From: Panagrolaimus kolymaensis
Taxonomy: Eukaryota; Nematoda; Chromadorea; Rhabditida; Panagrolaimidae
Length of the DNA stretch: 64,000 nt
NCBI GenBank assembly: GCA_028622995.1
Contig: JAJQJQ010000080.1
Coordinates: forward strand, 1-64,000
Reading direction: 5' to 3'
The notes beneath the pieces were generated by a model that worked only from the letters and a program-made list of their open reading frames with translations, ran no database searches and was not told the origin of the DNA. Position 1 is the first letter of the stretch, and the number at the start of each line of letters is the position of its first letter. Made by a program: the position numbers and the translations under genes. This document shows, in pieces, positions 27,781 through 40,189 of this stretch.

Positions 27781-30700
27781 TTTTAATTTTGAACACTTTC
27801 ATCAAGCTTAAAAATTAGTGAATCTCGTTTTGAATTAGGGCTTGAATTGGAGATATGGATTTTTTGTTTTAAATATTCATTATTAAATATATTAAAATTA
27901 TTCCCAACGGTATTTTGAATCGCATGCACGGGAAGTACCTCAATCAATGTACTTTTATTTTTGAACACTTTCATCAAGCTTAAAAATTAGTGAATCTCGT
28001 TTTGAATTAGGGCTTGAATTGGAGATATGGATTTTTTGTTTTAAATATTCATTATTAAATTTATTAAATTTATTCCCAACGGGATTTTGAATCGCATGCA
28101 CGGGAAGTACCTCAATCAATGAACTTTTAATTTTGAACACTTTCATCAAGCTTAAAAATTAGTGAATCTCGTTTTGAATTAGGGCTTGAATTGGAGATAT
28201 GGATTTTTTGTTTTAAATATTCATTATTAAATTTATTAAATTTATTCCCAACGGGATTTTGAATCGCATGCACGGGAAGTACCTCAATCAATGTACTTTT
28301 ATTTTTGAACACTTTCATCAAGCTTAAAAATTAGTGAATCTCGTTTTGAATTAGGGCTTGAATTGGAGATATGGATTTTTTGTTTTAAATATTCATTATT
28401 AAATATATTAAATTTATTCCCAACGGGATTTTGAATCGCATGCACGGGAAGTACCTCAATCAATGAACTTTTAATTTTGAACACTTTCATCAAGCTTAAA
28501 AATTAGTGAATCTCGTTTTGAATTAGGGCTTGAATTGGAGATATGGATTTTTTGTTTTAAATATTCATTATTAAATATATTAAATTTATTCCCAACGGGA
28601 TTTTGAATCGCATGCACGGGAAGTACCTCAATCAATGAACTTTTAATTTTGAACACTTTCATCAAGCTTAAAAATTAGTGAATCTCGTTTTGAATTAGGG
28701 CTTGAATTGGAGATATGGATTTTTTGTTTTAAATATTCATTATTAAATTTATTAAATTTATTCCCAACGGGATTTTGAATCGCATGCACGGGAAGTACCT
28801 CAATCAATGAACTTTTAATTTTGAACACTTTCATCAAGCTTAAAAATTAGTGAATCTCGTTTTGAATTAGGGCTTGAATTGGAGATATGGATTTTTTGTT
28901 TTAAATATTCATTATTAAATATATTAAATTTATTCCCAACGGGATTTTGAATCGCATGCACGGGAAGTACCTCAATCAATGTACTTTTATTTTTGAACAC
29001 TTTCATCAAGCTTAAAAATTAGTGAATCTCGTTTTGAATTAGGGCTTGAATTGGAGATATGGATTTTTTGTTTTAAATATTCATTATTAAATATATTAAA
29101 ATTATTCCCAACGGGATTTTGAATCGCATGCACGGGAAGTACCTCAATCAATGAACTTTTAATTTTGAACACTTTCATCAAGCTTAAAAATTAGTGAATC
29201 TCGTTTTGAATTAGGGCTTGAATTGGAGATATGGATTTTTTGTTTTAAATATTCATTATTAAATATATTAAAATTATTCCCAACGGGATTTTGAATCGCA
29301 TGCACGGGAAGTACCTCAATCAATGAACTTTTAATTTTGAACACTTTCATCAAGCTTAAAAATTAGTGAATCTCGTTTTGAATTAGGGCTTGAATTGGAG
29401 ATATGGATTTTTTGTTTTAAATATTCATTATTAAATATATTAAAATTATTCCCAACGGTATTTTGAATCGCATGCACGGGAAGTACCTCAATCAATGTAC
29501 TTTTATTTTTGAACACTTTCATCAAGCTTAAAAATTAGTGAATCTCGTTTTGAATTAGGGCTTGAATTGGAGATATGGATTTTTTGTTTTAAATATTCAT
29601 TATTAAATATATTAAAATTATTCCCAACGGGATTTTGAATCGCATGCACGGGAAGTACCTCAATCAATGAACTTTTAATTTTGAACACTTTCATCAAGCT
29701 TAAAAATTAGTGAATCTCGTTTTGAATTAGGGCTTGAATTGGAGATATGGATTTTTTGTTTTAAATATTCATTATTAAATATATTAAAATTATTCCCAAG
29801 AAGATTTTGAGCTCCGTCCATTGGAAGTATCTCAATCAATGTACTTTTATTTTTGAACACTTTCATCAAGCTTAAAAATTAGTGAATCTCGTTTTGAATT
29901 AGGGCTTGAATTGGAGATATGGATTTTTTGTTTTAAATATTCATTATTAAATATATTAAAATTATTCCCAAGAAGATTTTGAGCTCCGTCCATTGGAAGT
30001 ATCTCAATCAATGTACTTTTATTTTTGAACACTTTCATCAAGCTTAAAAATTAGTGAATCTCGTTTTGAATTAGGGCTTGAATTGGAGATATGGATTTTT
30101 TGTTTTAAATATTCATTATTAAATATATTAAAATTATTCCCAAGAAGATTTTGAGCTCCGTCCATTGGAAGTATCTCAATCAATGTACTTTTATTTTTGA
30201 ACACTTTCATCAAGCTTAAAAATTAGTGAATCTCGTTTTGAATTAGGGCTTGAATTGGAGATATGGATTTTTTGTTTTAAATATTCATTATTAAATATAT
30301 TAAAATTATTCCCAAGAAGATTTTGAGCTCCGTCCATTGGAAGTATCTCAATCAATGTACTTTTATTTTTGAACACTTTCATCAAGCTTAAAAATTAGTG
30401 AATCTCGTTTTGAATTAGGGCTTGAATTGGAGATATGGATTTTTTGTTTTAAATATTCATTATTAAATATATTAAATTTATTCCCAACGGGATTTTGAAT
30501 CGCATGCACGGGAAGTACCTCAATCAATGTACTTTTATTTTTGAACACTTTCATCAAGCTTAAAAATTAGTGAATCTCGTTTTGAATTAGGGCTTGAATT
30601 GGAGATATGGATTTTTTGTTTTAAATATTCATTATTAAATATATTAAAATTATTCCCAAGAAGATTTTGAGCTCCGTCCATTGGAAGTATCTCAATCAAT

Positions 30701-33700
30701 GTACTTTTATTTTTGAACACTTTCATCAAGCTTAAAAATTAGTGAATCTCGTTTTGAATTAGGGCTTGAATTGGAGATATGGATTTTTTGTTTTAAATAT
30801 TCATTATTAAATATATTAAAATTATTCCCAAGAAGATTTTGAGCTCCGTCCATTGGAAGTATCTCAATCAATGTACTTTTATTTTTGAACACTTTCATCA
30901 AGCTTAAAAATTAGTGAATCTCGTTTTGAATTAGGGCTTGAATTGGAGATATGGATTTTTTGTTTTAAATATTCATTATTAAATATATTAAATTTATTCC
31001 CAACGGGATTTTGAATCGCATGCACGGGAAGTACCTCAATCAATGTACTTTTATTTTTGAACACTTTCATCAAGCTTAAAAATTAGTGAATCTCGTTTTG
31101 AATTAGGGCTTGAATTGGAGATATGGATTTTTTGTTTTAAATATTCATTATTAAATATATTAAAATTATTCCCAAGAAGATTTTGAGCTCCGTCCATTGG
31201 AAGTATCTCAATCAATGTACTTTTATTTTTGAACACTTTCATCAAGCTTAAAAATTAGTGAATCTCGTTTTGAATTAGGGCTTGAATTGGAGATATGGAT
31301 TTTTTGTTTTAAATATTCATTATTAAATATATTAAATTTATTCCCAACGGGATTTTGAATCGCATGCACGGGAAGTACCTCAATCAATGTACTTTTATTT
31401 TTGAACACTTTCATCAAGCTTAAAAATTAGTGAATCTCGTTTTGAATTAGGGCTTGAATTGGAGATATGGATTTTTTGTTTTAAATATTCATTATTAAAT
31501 ATATTAAAATTATTCCCAACGGGATTTTGAATCGCATGCACGGGAAGTACCTCAATCAATGAACTTTTAATTTTGAACACTTTCATCAAGCTTAAAAATT
31601 AGTGAATCTCGTTTTGAATTAGGGCTTGAATTGGAGATATGGATTTTTTGTTTTAAATATTCATTATTAAATATATTAAAATTATTCCCAACGGGATTTT
31701 GAATCGCATGCACGGGAAGTACCTCAATCAATGTACTTTTATTTTTGAACACTTTCATCAAGCTTAAAAATTAGTGAATCTCGTTTTGAATTAGGGCTTG
31801 AATTGGAGATATGGATTTTTTGTTTTAAATATTCATTATTAAATATATTAAAATTATTCCCAAGAAGATTTTGAGCTCCGTCCATTGGAAGTATCTCAAT
31901 CAATGTACTTTTATTTTTGAACACTTTCATCAAGCTTAAAAATTAGTGAATCTCGTTTTGAATTAGGGCTTGAATTGGAGATATGGATTTTTTGTTTTAA
32001 ATATTCATTATTAAATATATTAAAATTATTCCCAAGAAGATTTTGAGCTCCGTCCATTGGAAGTATCTCAATCAATGTACTTTTATTTTTGAACACTTTC
32101 ATCAAGCTTAAAAATTAGTGAATCTCGTTTTGAATTAGGGCTTGAATTGGAGATATGGATTTTTTGTTTTAAATATTCATTATTAAATATATTAAATTTA
32201 TTCCCAACGGGATTTTGAATCGCATGCACGGGAAGTACCTCAATCAATGTACTTTTATTTTTGAACACTTTCATCAAGCTTAAAAATTAGTGAATCTCGT
32301 TTTGAATTAGGGCTTGAATTGGAGATATGGATTTTTTGTTTTAAATATTCATTATTAAATATATTAAAATTATTCCCAACGGGATTTTGAATCGCATGCA
32401 CGGGAAGTACCTCAATCAATGAACTTTTAATTTTGAACACTTTCATCAAGCTTAAAAATTAGTGAATCTCGTTTTGAATTAGGGCTTGAATTGGAGATAT
32501 GGATTTTTTGTTTTAAATATTCATTATTAAATATATTAAAATTATTCCCAACGGTATTTTGAATCGCATGCACGGGAAGTACCTCAATCAATGTACTTTT
32601 ATTTTTGAACACTTTCATCAAGCTTAAAAATTAGTGAATCTCGTTTTGAATTAGGGCTTGAATTGGAGATATGGATTTTTTGTTTTAAATATTCATTATT
32701 AAATATATTAAAATTATTCCCAACGGGATTTTGAATCGCATGCACGGGAAGTACCTCAATCAATGAACTTTTAATTTTGAACACTTTCATCAAGCTTAAA
32801 AATTAGTGAATCTCGTTTTGAATTAGGGCTTGAATTGGAGATATGGATTTTTTGTTTTAAATATTCATTATTAAATATATTAAAATTATTCCCAAGAAGA
32901 TTTTGAGCTCCGTCCATTGGAAGTATCTCAATCAATGTACTTTTATTTTTGAACACTTTCATCAAGCTTAAAAATTAGTGAATCTCGTTTTGAATTAGGG
33001 CTTGAATTGGAGATATGGATTTTTTGTTTTAAATATTCATTATTAAATATATTAAAATTATTCCCAAGAAGATTTTGAGCTCCGTCCATTGGAAGTATCT
33101 CAATCAATGTACTTTTATTTTTGAACACTTTCATCAAGCTTAAAAATTAGTGAATCTCGTTTTGAATTAGGGCTTGAATTGGAGATATGGATTTTTTGTT
33201 TTAAATATTCATTATTAAATATATTAAAATTATTCCCAAGAAGATTTTGAGCTCCGTCCATTGGAAGTATCTCAATCAATGTACTTTTATTTTTGAACAC
33301 TTTCATCAAGCTTAAAAATTAGTGAATCTCGTTTTGAATTAGGGCTTGAATTGGAGATATGGATTTTTTGTTTTAAATATTCATTATTAAATATATTAAA
33401 ATTATTCCCAACGGGATTTTGAATCGCATGCACGGGAAGTACCTCAATCAATGTACTTTTATTTTTGAACACTTTCATCAAGCTTAAAAATTAGTGAATC
33501 TCGTTTTGAATTAGGGCTTGAATTGGAGATATGGATTTTTTGTTTTAAATATTCATTATTAAATATATTAAATTTATTCCCAACGGGATTTTGAATCGCA
33601 TGCACGGGAAGTACCTCAATCAATGAACTTTTAATTTTGAACACTTTCATCAAGCTTAAAAATTAGTGAATCTCGTTTTGAATTAGGGCTTGAATTGGAG

Positions 33701-34905
33701 ATATGGATTTTTTGTTTTAAATATTCATTATTAAATATATTAAAATTATTCCCAACGGTATTTTGAATCGCATGCACGGGAAGTACCTCAATCAATGTAC
33801 TTTTATTTTTGAACACTTTCATCAAGCTTAAAAATTAGTGAATCTCGTTTTGAATTAGGGCTTGAATTGGAGATATGGATTTTTTGTTTTAAATATTCAT
33901 TATTAAATATATTAAAATTATTCCCAAGAAGATTTTAAGCACCGTCCATTGGAAGTATCTCAATCGATGAACTTTTTTTGATGAACACATGTATCAAGCT
34001 TAAAAATTAGTGAATCTCGTTTTGAATTAGGACTTGAATTGGAGATATGGATTTTTTGTTTTCAATATTTATTATTAAATATATTAAAATTATTCCCAAC
34101 GGGATTTTGAATCGCATGCACGGGAAGTACCTCAATCAATGAACTTTTATTTTTGAACACTTTCATCAAGCTTAAAAATTAGTGAATCTCGTTTTGAATT
34201 AGGACTTGAATTGGAGATATGGATTTTTTGTTTTCAATATTTATTATTAAATATATTAAAATTATTCCCAACGGGATTTTGAATCGCATGCACCGGAAGT
34301 ACCTCAATCAATGAACTTTTATTTTTGAACACTTTCATCAAGCTTAAAAATTAGTGAATCTCGTTTTGAATTAGGACTTGAATTGGAGATATGGATTTTT
34401 TGTTTTCAATATTTATTATTAAATATATTAAAATTATTCCCAACGGGATTTTGAATCGCATGCACGGGAAGTACCTCAATCAATGAACTTTTAATTTTGA
34501 ACACTTTCATCAAGCTTAAAAATTAGTGAATCTCGTTTTGAATTAGGGCTTGAATTGGAGACATGGATTTTTTGTTTTCAATATTTATTATTAAATATAT
34601 TAAATTTATTCCCAACGGGATTTTGAATCGCATGCACGGGAAGTACCTTAATCAATGAACTTTTATTTTTGAACACTTTCATCAAACTTAAAAATAAGTG
34701 AATCTCGTTTTGAATTAGGGCTTGAATTGGAGACATGGATTTTTTGTTTTCAATTTTTATTATTAAATAGATTAAATTTATTCCCAACGGGATTTTGAAT
34801 CGCATGCACGGGAAGTACCTCAATCAATGAACTTTTATTTTTGAACACATGTATCAAGCTTAAAAATTAGTGAATCTCGTTTTGAATTAGGGATTGAATT
34901 GGAGA
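27720..34905. repeat. Satellite C array (172-bp units, about 41 copies)
   Basis: Tandem units are exactly 172 bp; 35 consecutive units (27783 to 33825) keep register without an indel. Two variants differ over about 35 bp: C1 (cccaacgggattttgaatcg plus catgcacgggaagtacctc) and C2 (cccaagaagattttgagctc plus cgtccattggaagtatctc). Further linked differences are aacttttaattttg versus tacttttatttttg, and aaatttatt versus aaaattatt. They are shuffled in mosaic order. Each unit shares with A the core gaatctcgttttgaattagg then g, a or c, ttgaattggagatatgg. The right-hand units, from about 33900, are visibly more diverged. Confidence 0.97.
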
Positions 34906-36230
34906 TATGGATTTTTTGTTCCAAATATTTTTCTTATATTTTATAAGAAATAATGCCAAGAGGATTTTGGATTCCCCCCGCTGGATGAACCTCAACTGTG
35001 ATCGATTAATTATTTATGAAGCATTGAGACAATTTAATCGAATTTAAAACTTATTGAATTAGAAAAAAAATTGCAAAAGAAAAGTGCTTTATTTTTATGA
35101 TTTTTTATGTATTTTTACATCCATTTTCAATGATATTTTTCCAAACGCATCCTTTGGTGACGATTTGGAAGCAACCAAAAATTAAACTTAAAGCAAAAAA
35201 TGTTTTGATAAAGGAAAAAAAATTCCAAAATCATAAGTAATGAAACTTATAAAAAACTTTGTTTATCACAAGTGATAAATCACATAAAAATCTACAAAAT
35301 CCGTAACATATTTCTTTAGTAAAAGATAAGGCTCAAATCGAGTTATGTGGCTTTGAAATTTAAAAACCAACATTAAATATTCAAATTTTTAAGTTTTGAA
35401 TTAGAATTTTTTTTTTCAGAAGTTTTTTTCTTTTCATTATTTATTATTAAATATATTAAAATTATTCCCAAGAGGATTTTGAGCTCCGTCCATTGGAAGT
35501 ATCTCAATCGATGAACTTTTTTTGATGAACACATGTATCAAGCTTAAAAATTAGTGAATCTCGTTTTGAATTAGGGATTGAATTGGAGATATGGATTTTT
35601 TGTTCCAAATATTTTTCTTATATTTTATAAGAAATAATGCCAAGAGGATTTTGGATTCCCCCCGCTGGATGAACCTCAACTGTAATCCATAAATTTTATA
35701 AACACTTGCTTCAAGCTTTGATGCAAGAAATTAATGAATCTCGTTTTGAATTAGGGATTGAATTGGAGATATGGATTTTTTGTTCCAAATATTTTTCTTA
35801 TATTTTATAAGAAATAATGCCAAGAGGATTTTGGATTCCCCCCGCTGGATGAACCTCAACTGTAATCCATAAATTTTATAAACACTTGCTTCAAGCTTTG
35901 ATGCAAGAAATTAATGAATCTCGTTTTGAATTAGGGATTGAATTGGAGATATGGATTTTTTGTTCCAAATATTTTTCTTATATTTTATAAGAAATAATGC
36001 CAAGAGGATTTTGGATTCCCCCCGCTGGATGAACCTCAACTGTAATCCATAAATTTTATAAACACTTGCTTCAAGCTTTGATGCAAGAAATTAATGAATC
36101 TCATTTTGAATTAGGGATTGAATTGGAGATATGGATTTTTTTATCCAAATATTTTTCTTATAATTTTTAATAATTAATGCCAAGAGGATTTTGAATCCCA
36201 TACCAATTAAGACCTCCAACCAAAATAATC
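34880..36230. repeat. Right-edge A/B satellite block
   Basis: After the C array the pattern returns to A, a B block at 35000-35554 (variants aaaatctac and atccgtaac), then more than three A units to about 36170. The last unit is degraded (tttttttatcc, tataatttttaataatt). The satellite therefore ends in mutated units, as expected where homogenisation fades. Confidence 0.9.
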
Positions 36231-36400
36231 TGAATACATCCAATCAAGCCTTGAGGTAGTTTAATCGAATTTAAAACTTTTTGAATAAGAAAAAAAAATT
36301 TCAGATGAAAAGTGCCTTATTATTATCATATATTTTATGCATTTTTACATCCATTTTCAATTATATTTTTCAAAACGGATCCTATGGTGACGATTTGGAA
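36231..36400. repeat. Diverged relic of satellite B
   Basis: The stretch from ttgaggtagtttaatcgaattt to gatttggaagcac aligns with the first part of B (gagacaatttaatcgaattt to gatttggaagcaacc) with many substitutions and small indels. It is the outermost recognisable satellite sequence before unique DNA. Confidence 0.8.
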
Positions 36401-37160
36401 GCACAACAAATAAGAAATAGCTTTAGCAACTGATAAGGAAAAGCACCAAAAATTAGAATATTCAAGGAGTCATAAATTTTTTTCCATCTTCCATTCACCG
36501 CTAAGATTTTGCCATATGTTTTAAAAAGTGCTAAATTATTTTTCTACCGAAACTGAATTTCGAAATCGATGTGACATGTCTGGTGGTTCCCTTGTTAGAT
36601 AATTATTCGAAATAAAAAAAAATTCATTAAAATAAAACTTTTAAATGATGCTTTGAATTTCATGCTTTCTTTATTTTTCTAATTTAAAAAAGAGGGAAGA
36701 AACTAAAAAAATGATGAAAGTTTCAACTAACATCTAACCCTTTATTTAAATTTACCCTTATATTTTCTTCATTGAAAATAAAAACGCTTTTTCTTGCATC
36801 AAGATTTCTATTACTTTTGATGCTACACACGTATCTTATCCAATAAAGGTGGATTAAATGTAATGGTAAATGAATTTGCAACAACGTAACCCCTTTTTAT
36901 TATAATAACACTGCGCACATTCATTCATTAATTGAATTGTTTGATATAAAGTTTCATTAATAACATTAATCTTTAGCCTGAAAGCTTTCTGTTTTTCAGC
37001 AAAAAACAAAAAAAAATTATATAGCTTTGTTTTACGAAAATTATCTTTTTTTTGAAACATACTTAGGTCTCGAAACGTTTATCCTCAGTTTTCTATTTAG
37101 CAGCTTCACAATTTTTTTAATCGAAAAAACGAAAAACGAGCGTTTCTTTATTTTTTATGC
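36401..37160. other. AT-rich unique spacer, no gene seen
   Basis: Satellite similarity ends near 36400. I see no supported exon, RNA gene or repeat up to the hAT target site. The short open frames at 36854-37060 (-) and 37027-37233 (+) have no coding signature, and the second runs into the hAT element. Confidence 0.6.
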
Positions 37161-37168
37161 GTTTCCAT

Positions 37169-37439
37169 TAGGGGTGGCTCGGGGCCTACTTTTTAGGGCC
37201 CCTGCCCGGCCCGGCCCGGCAAAATTCGCTTAGGCCCGGCCCGGCCCCGCTAAAAACCAAATTTTGGGCCCCGGCCCGGCCCCGGCCCTGGTAGCTCCCT
37301 TGGTCCTCCCTTTGAAATTTTAGGAAAAAAAAATTTTTTTTTATTTATTTCAGGCCCCAGGCCCGGCCCCAGGCCCGGCCCCAGGCCCGGCCCCAGGCCC
37401 TGCCCCGGGCCGGGGCTTCGGGGCCTCGAGCCACCCCTA
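37169..37439. mobile_element. Non-autonomous hAT element (MITE-like), 271 bp
   Basis: The element starts TAGGGGTGGCTCGGGGCC, and its right end in reverse complement starts TAGGGGTGGCTCGAGGCC: terminal inverted repeats of 18 bp with one mismatch. It is flanked by a perfect 8-bp direct repeat, GTTTCCAT, at 37161-37168 and 37440-37447, the target duplication length of hAT transposases. The interior is GC-rich ggcccggcccc arrays around a short A/T-rich stretch, in sharp contrast to the surrounding DNA, and encodes no transposase. TAGGGGTG termini with GGCCCGGCCC subterminal repeats are typical of many hAT families. It lies 49 bp upstream of a likely trans-splice acceptor. Confidence 0.9.
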
Positions 37440-37503
37440 GTTTCCATTCTATTTTTTATTGCTTCATTCATTTTCTCTAGTTTTATAGGTTTCAAACAAA
37501 GTT

Positions 37504-39167
37504 ATGGAAAACTTTCAACAACTTGGTCGACCACCGCCATCTTTAGGTTTTGAAGATGTTCTTTCTCCTTCAACTCCATCATCGGAAGTGCGTGAAAATC
37601 AACTTTTGAAGCATGAAGTAGCTGTTTTGAAATATGCTTATAATGATGTTCTCAAAGCTGTGAGTTTATTTTTTCTGTATATTTTTTAGTTATTGCTTCT
37701 TTGTTTTAGATGGCAATTTTGGAATCTAAGAACCATGAACTTCAACAAATGCTTCAAAATGATATTCAGACACTTCGAAACGAAGTTACTCAATTTGAAA
37801 ATGAAACTTTGCATCAGAAAGATAAAGTTCAAATGGAAGAACAATCAACCATTCCTCAAATTCAAGAAGTTAGCGATGGAAGTGATGATGCTGAAAAAAG
37901 TGATTTGAAGCAAGCAATCGCTAAATTGATGTCAACTGTTGATATGCAACGTAAAACTGTGGGTTACTTAACAGCATGCTTTGAAAATGAATATTTTGTT
38001 TTTTTGTTATTTTATAGATTGCTGATATGGAACGCAAACAAGATGTTGATCGTCAATCTTTCGATACCGTTACAACAGTTTTGGAATCTGATATCGCCGC
38101 ATTGGAATTGAAGAAAGAAGAAGAAAAGAAAAGCTTCGAAGCTATGATCGCTGAATTGAAACAACACATTGTTCGCTTGCAATCACCTTCCAAAGCCCTT
38201 TTGGTAACCTTTTCTTCTTCTTTGCTATTCTTGTTACTAACCATCCGTTTTAGATTGACAAAATTGTCGATGCTCCTCTTTTTGAAGGAATCAAACGTGT
38301 TGTAAACAACAATGATACTGAACAAAGTGAAACTGGCGAACCTCTTGTTATCAAAGAACTTTTCAAACTTCATAAAGGAGCTTCATGGAATGGTTATTCA
38401 ACATTGAATGTAAATGAAATACCGATCAAAATTCGCTGTGATGAAGACAACAATTTGTTCCTTAATGGTGTCAAATCTAGTAAGAAATTGATCCTTGATG
38501 GTGTTATTTCCTACTTTGATTCTGATCCATGGAGTGGTAATGCTGGTTTTGTTAAGAATGATGCTCTAGTATTTCCTGGTTTGCTTCATAATGTTCTTGT
38601 TTGGAATATCGCTGATCTTTTCTTACATTGGAAAAACTTCGTTGGAATACTTTTAAGAAGGTTGTTGCTTCTGGATCAATTAAGAACCTTTATTTCAGTG
38701 ATGTTTTGGTTACCGACAAAAACAATGCTTTAATCCCGCTTGAAAATATCATGGAAAAGCTGCCTAACATTGAAAAATTTAGATAGTGAGTTTTCTTTTC
38801 CGATATGAATATATTTATAAGTTTGTTTTTTCAGTGATGTTGTTGGTGACAAATTTTACAGTGTTAATATCAAGACATCGAAAAATTTGGTCAAGCTTCC
38901 ATGTTTTAAGAACCTTAAAGTATTCCAATTATACAACATTGTTCCATCTGAATTTGATCCTAATGGTTTTCTTGTTTTTATGAAGGTAATACTTTCCATA
39001 CACTTCGTTCTTACTTATATGTACTTGTTTTTTAGAAGCATCCAAACACTCACTTTACTCTCTCATTCCGTTCATCATCATGGGAAGATAAATTTTATCT
39101 TTGGGCTATCAAAAATGATATGCTTAATTCTTGTCCATATCCTAAAATGCTCAAGTTTAAGTATTAA
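37504..39167 (+). CDS. Coiled-coil protein with paralogous C-terminal domain (1-nt frameshift)
   Basis: Six exons: 37504-37659, 37710-37958, 38018-38203, 38254-38785, 38835-38985 and 39036-39167. All introns have GT and T-rich AG ends. A T-rich acceptor ending at 37488 lies 15 bp before the ATG and may be a trans-splice site. The product would be about 468 residues: an N-terminal tail, charged coiled coil (about 35-195), then a domain containing NGVKSSKKLILDG, NLYFSDV, IMEKLPNI, FKNLKVFQLY and HFTLSFR. The same blocks in the same order occur in the convergent gene at 40190-42543. In exon 4 the frame changes at the T4 run 38618-38621; one T appears missing, since downstream sequence is conserved in the next frame and all splice phases agree only with 533 nt. 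This could be a sequencing error or a young pseudogene. AATAAA is at 39225-39230. The domain resembles nematode FTH/F-box-associated repeats loosely; function unknown. Confidence 0.75.
38618..38621 (+). other. Frameshift point in a T run
   Basis: Upstream the frame encodes ...WNIADLFL; downstream, ...LEKLRWNTFKKVV is encoded one frame over, and it aligns with LSWMEYVKLVS of the paralogue. A run of five T instead of four would keep one frame. Confidence 0.7.
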
Positions 39168-39224
39168 TTAATTTTATTTTTTACTTTGTTGTTTCGTTTT
39201 AAACTTTATCTTTGATGTTTTATG

Positions 39225-39230
39225 AATAAA
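39225..39230 (+). terminator. Poly(A) signal AATAAA
   Basis: A perfect AATAAA hexamer lies 58 bp after the stop codon of the gene ending at 39167. Confidence 0.7.
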
Positions 39231-39235
39231 GTTGT

Positions 39236-40120
39236 AGTTATTATTATTATCGTTATGAGTGGAAGAAAAGTTTTCTCATCAATCAAATTTTGATTTGCAA
39301 GTTGTTACGGTTTTTGAGAAGATGTTTAGTAAGCAAAGTTTCTCTTGTTTTTGTTTTGTTAAACTTTTTATTCGATAACTCGTCGAGTGTTATTTTTCCC
39401 AAATTTTCACATAAAGGTTTCACGACTAATATCAAACAAAAAAAGTTTCGAGGAAACTGGCTCTATGTGTTATTGCGGATCTTTGATTTGTTTAATTTTA
39501 TTTGCGGTATCACTCATATTTTTTCGAGATTTACTTTTGATGGGTTTTCTTCTAACTTTTTTGTTTTTCTGGACATTGCGATTGTTGATTAACATGTTCT
39601 TTGCTTCAATAATTTGCGTATATTGAATCTAACATAAAATTGCTTCAAAAATGAAACCGTTTTTTTGTTGTTGCTGTTATTTTCAACTTTTGTTGCTGCT
39701 GTCAAGTGTTCGATAGTCTTCATTCATTCGTGAAAAACTTCAACAAGTCTTCATTGTTGTCTTCATTATTTCATGTGTTGAAATATTTCGTTGAAAAATC
39801 GAGCTAAAGAAAAATTTGCATAAACGCACGTTGAATGAAGTTTGCGTTTGCATGCAATTCTTCGAAAATGGATCAGTGAAAAATGGTTGTTGTTTTTTAG
39901 ATAGAATCTTGTTTTATACTGTGTGTTTTCTCATTCATAATTAACAAAAAGTTAACTCATGAATGATAGATATGTTTATTGATTAAATCCATCCGTAATA
40001 GGTACAAACCTAAAGATATGTTCAAAGACTTTTTAGAGCTAAAGACAGCTGAAATCAGTGTGCTTCGACCAAGCACTTACATGTTTTCCTTTTTTCTAAT
40101 TTTGGTCAAACAATCAAAAT
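39236..40120. other. Spacer between convergent paralogues
   Basis: The ~1-kb gap between the two coiled-coil genes has overlapping + frames at 39290-39592 and 39387-39626. The second would encode a very hydrophobic 79-residue peptide, but no splice, homology or codon evidence supports it. Nothing else is recognisable. Confidence 0.4.
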
Positions 40121-40124
40121 CAAG

Positions 40125-40130
40125 TTTATT
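40125..40130 (-). terminator. Poly(A) signal AATAAA (minus strand)
   Basis: TTTATT on the + strand reads AATAAA on the minus strand, 60 bp downstream of the stop codon of the gene at 40190-42543. Confidence 0.6.
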
Positions 40131-40189
40131 TGGACAAACAAATAGCAAAGAATAAATTACAAATACTATTATTACAAAACGAGAGATAA

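Noticed and set aside
27783..33825. Thirty-five 64-residue minus-strand frames, one per 172-bp unit
   Set aside because: They follow from one open frame in a homogenised satellite. Each overlaps the next by 23 bp in a shifted frame (172 is not a multiple of 3), variants include non-conservative clustered changes, and there are no splice, promoter or poly(A) signals.
27720..34905. CENP-B box in the C unit (cccaacgggat)
   Set aside because: Only the CGGG part matches. The TTCG and A positions required by the CENP-B box consensus are absent.
1..36200. CRISPR-like regular repeats
   Set aside because: The units are 172-180 bp of contiguous near-identical satellite in a eukaryotic genome, with no unique spacers.
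37200..37260. Telomere-like TTAGGC
   Set aside because: A single chance occurrence inside the GC-rich hAT element, not a tandem repeat.
37250..37495. 81-residue minus-strand frame rich in Gly-Pro
   Set aside because: It is the translation of the ggcccggcccc repeats in the hAT element.
38053..38373. 106-residue minus-strand frame
   Set aside because: Antisense shadow of exons 3 and 4 of the + coiled-coil gene.
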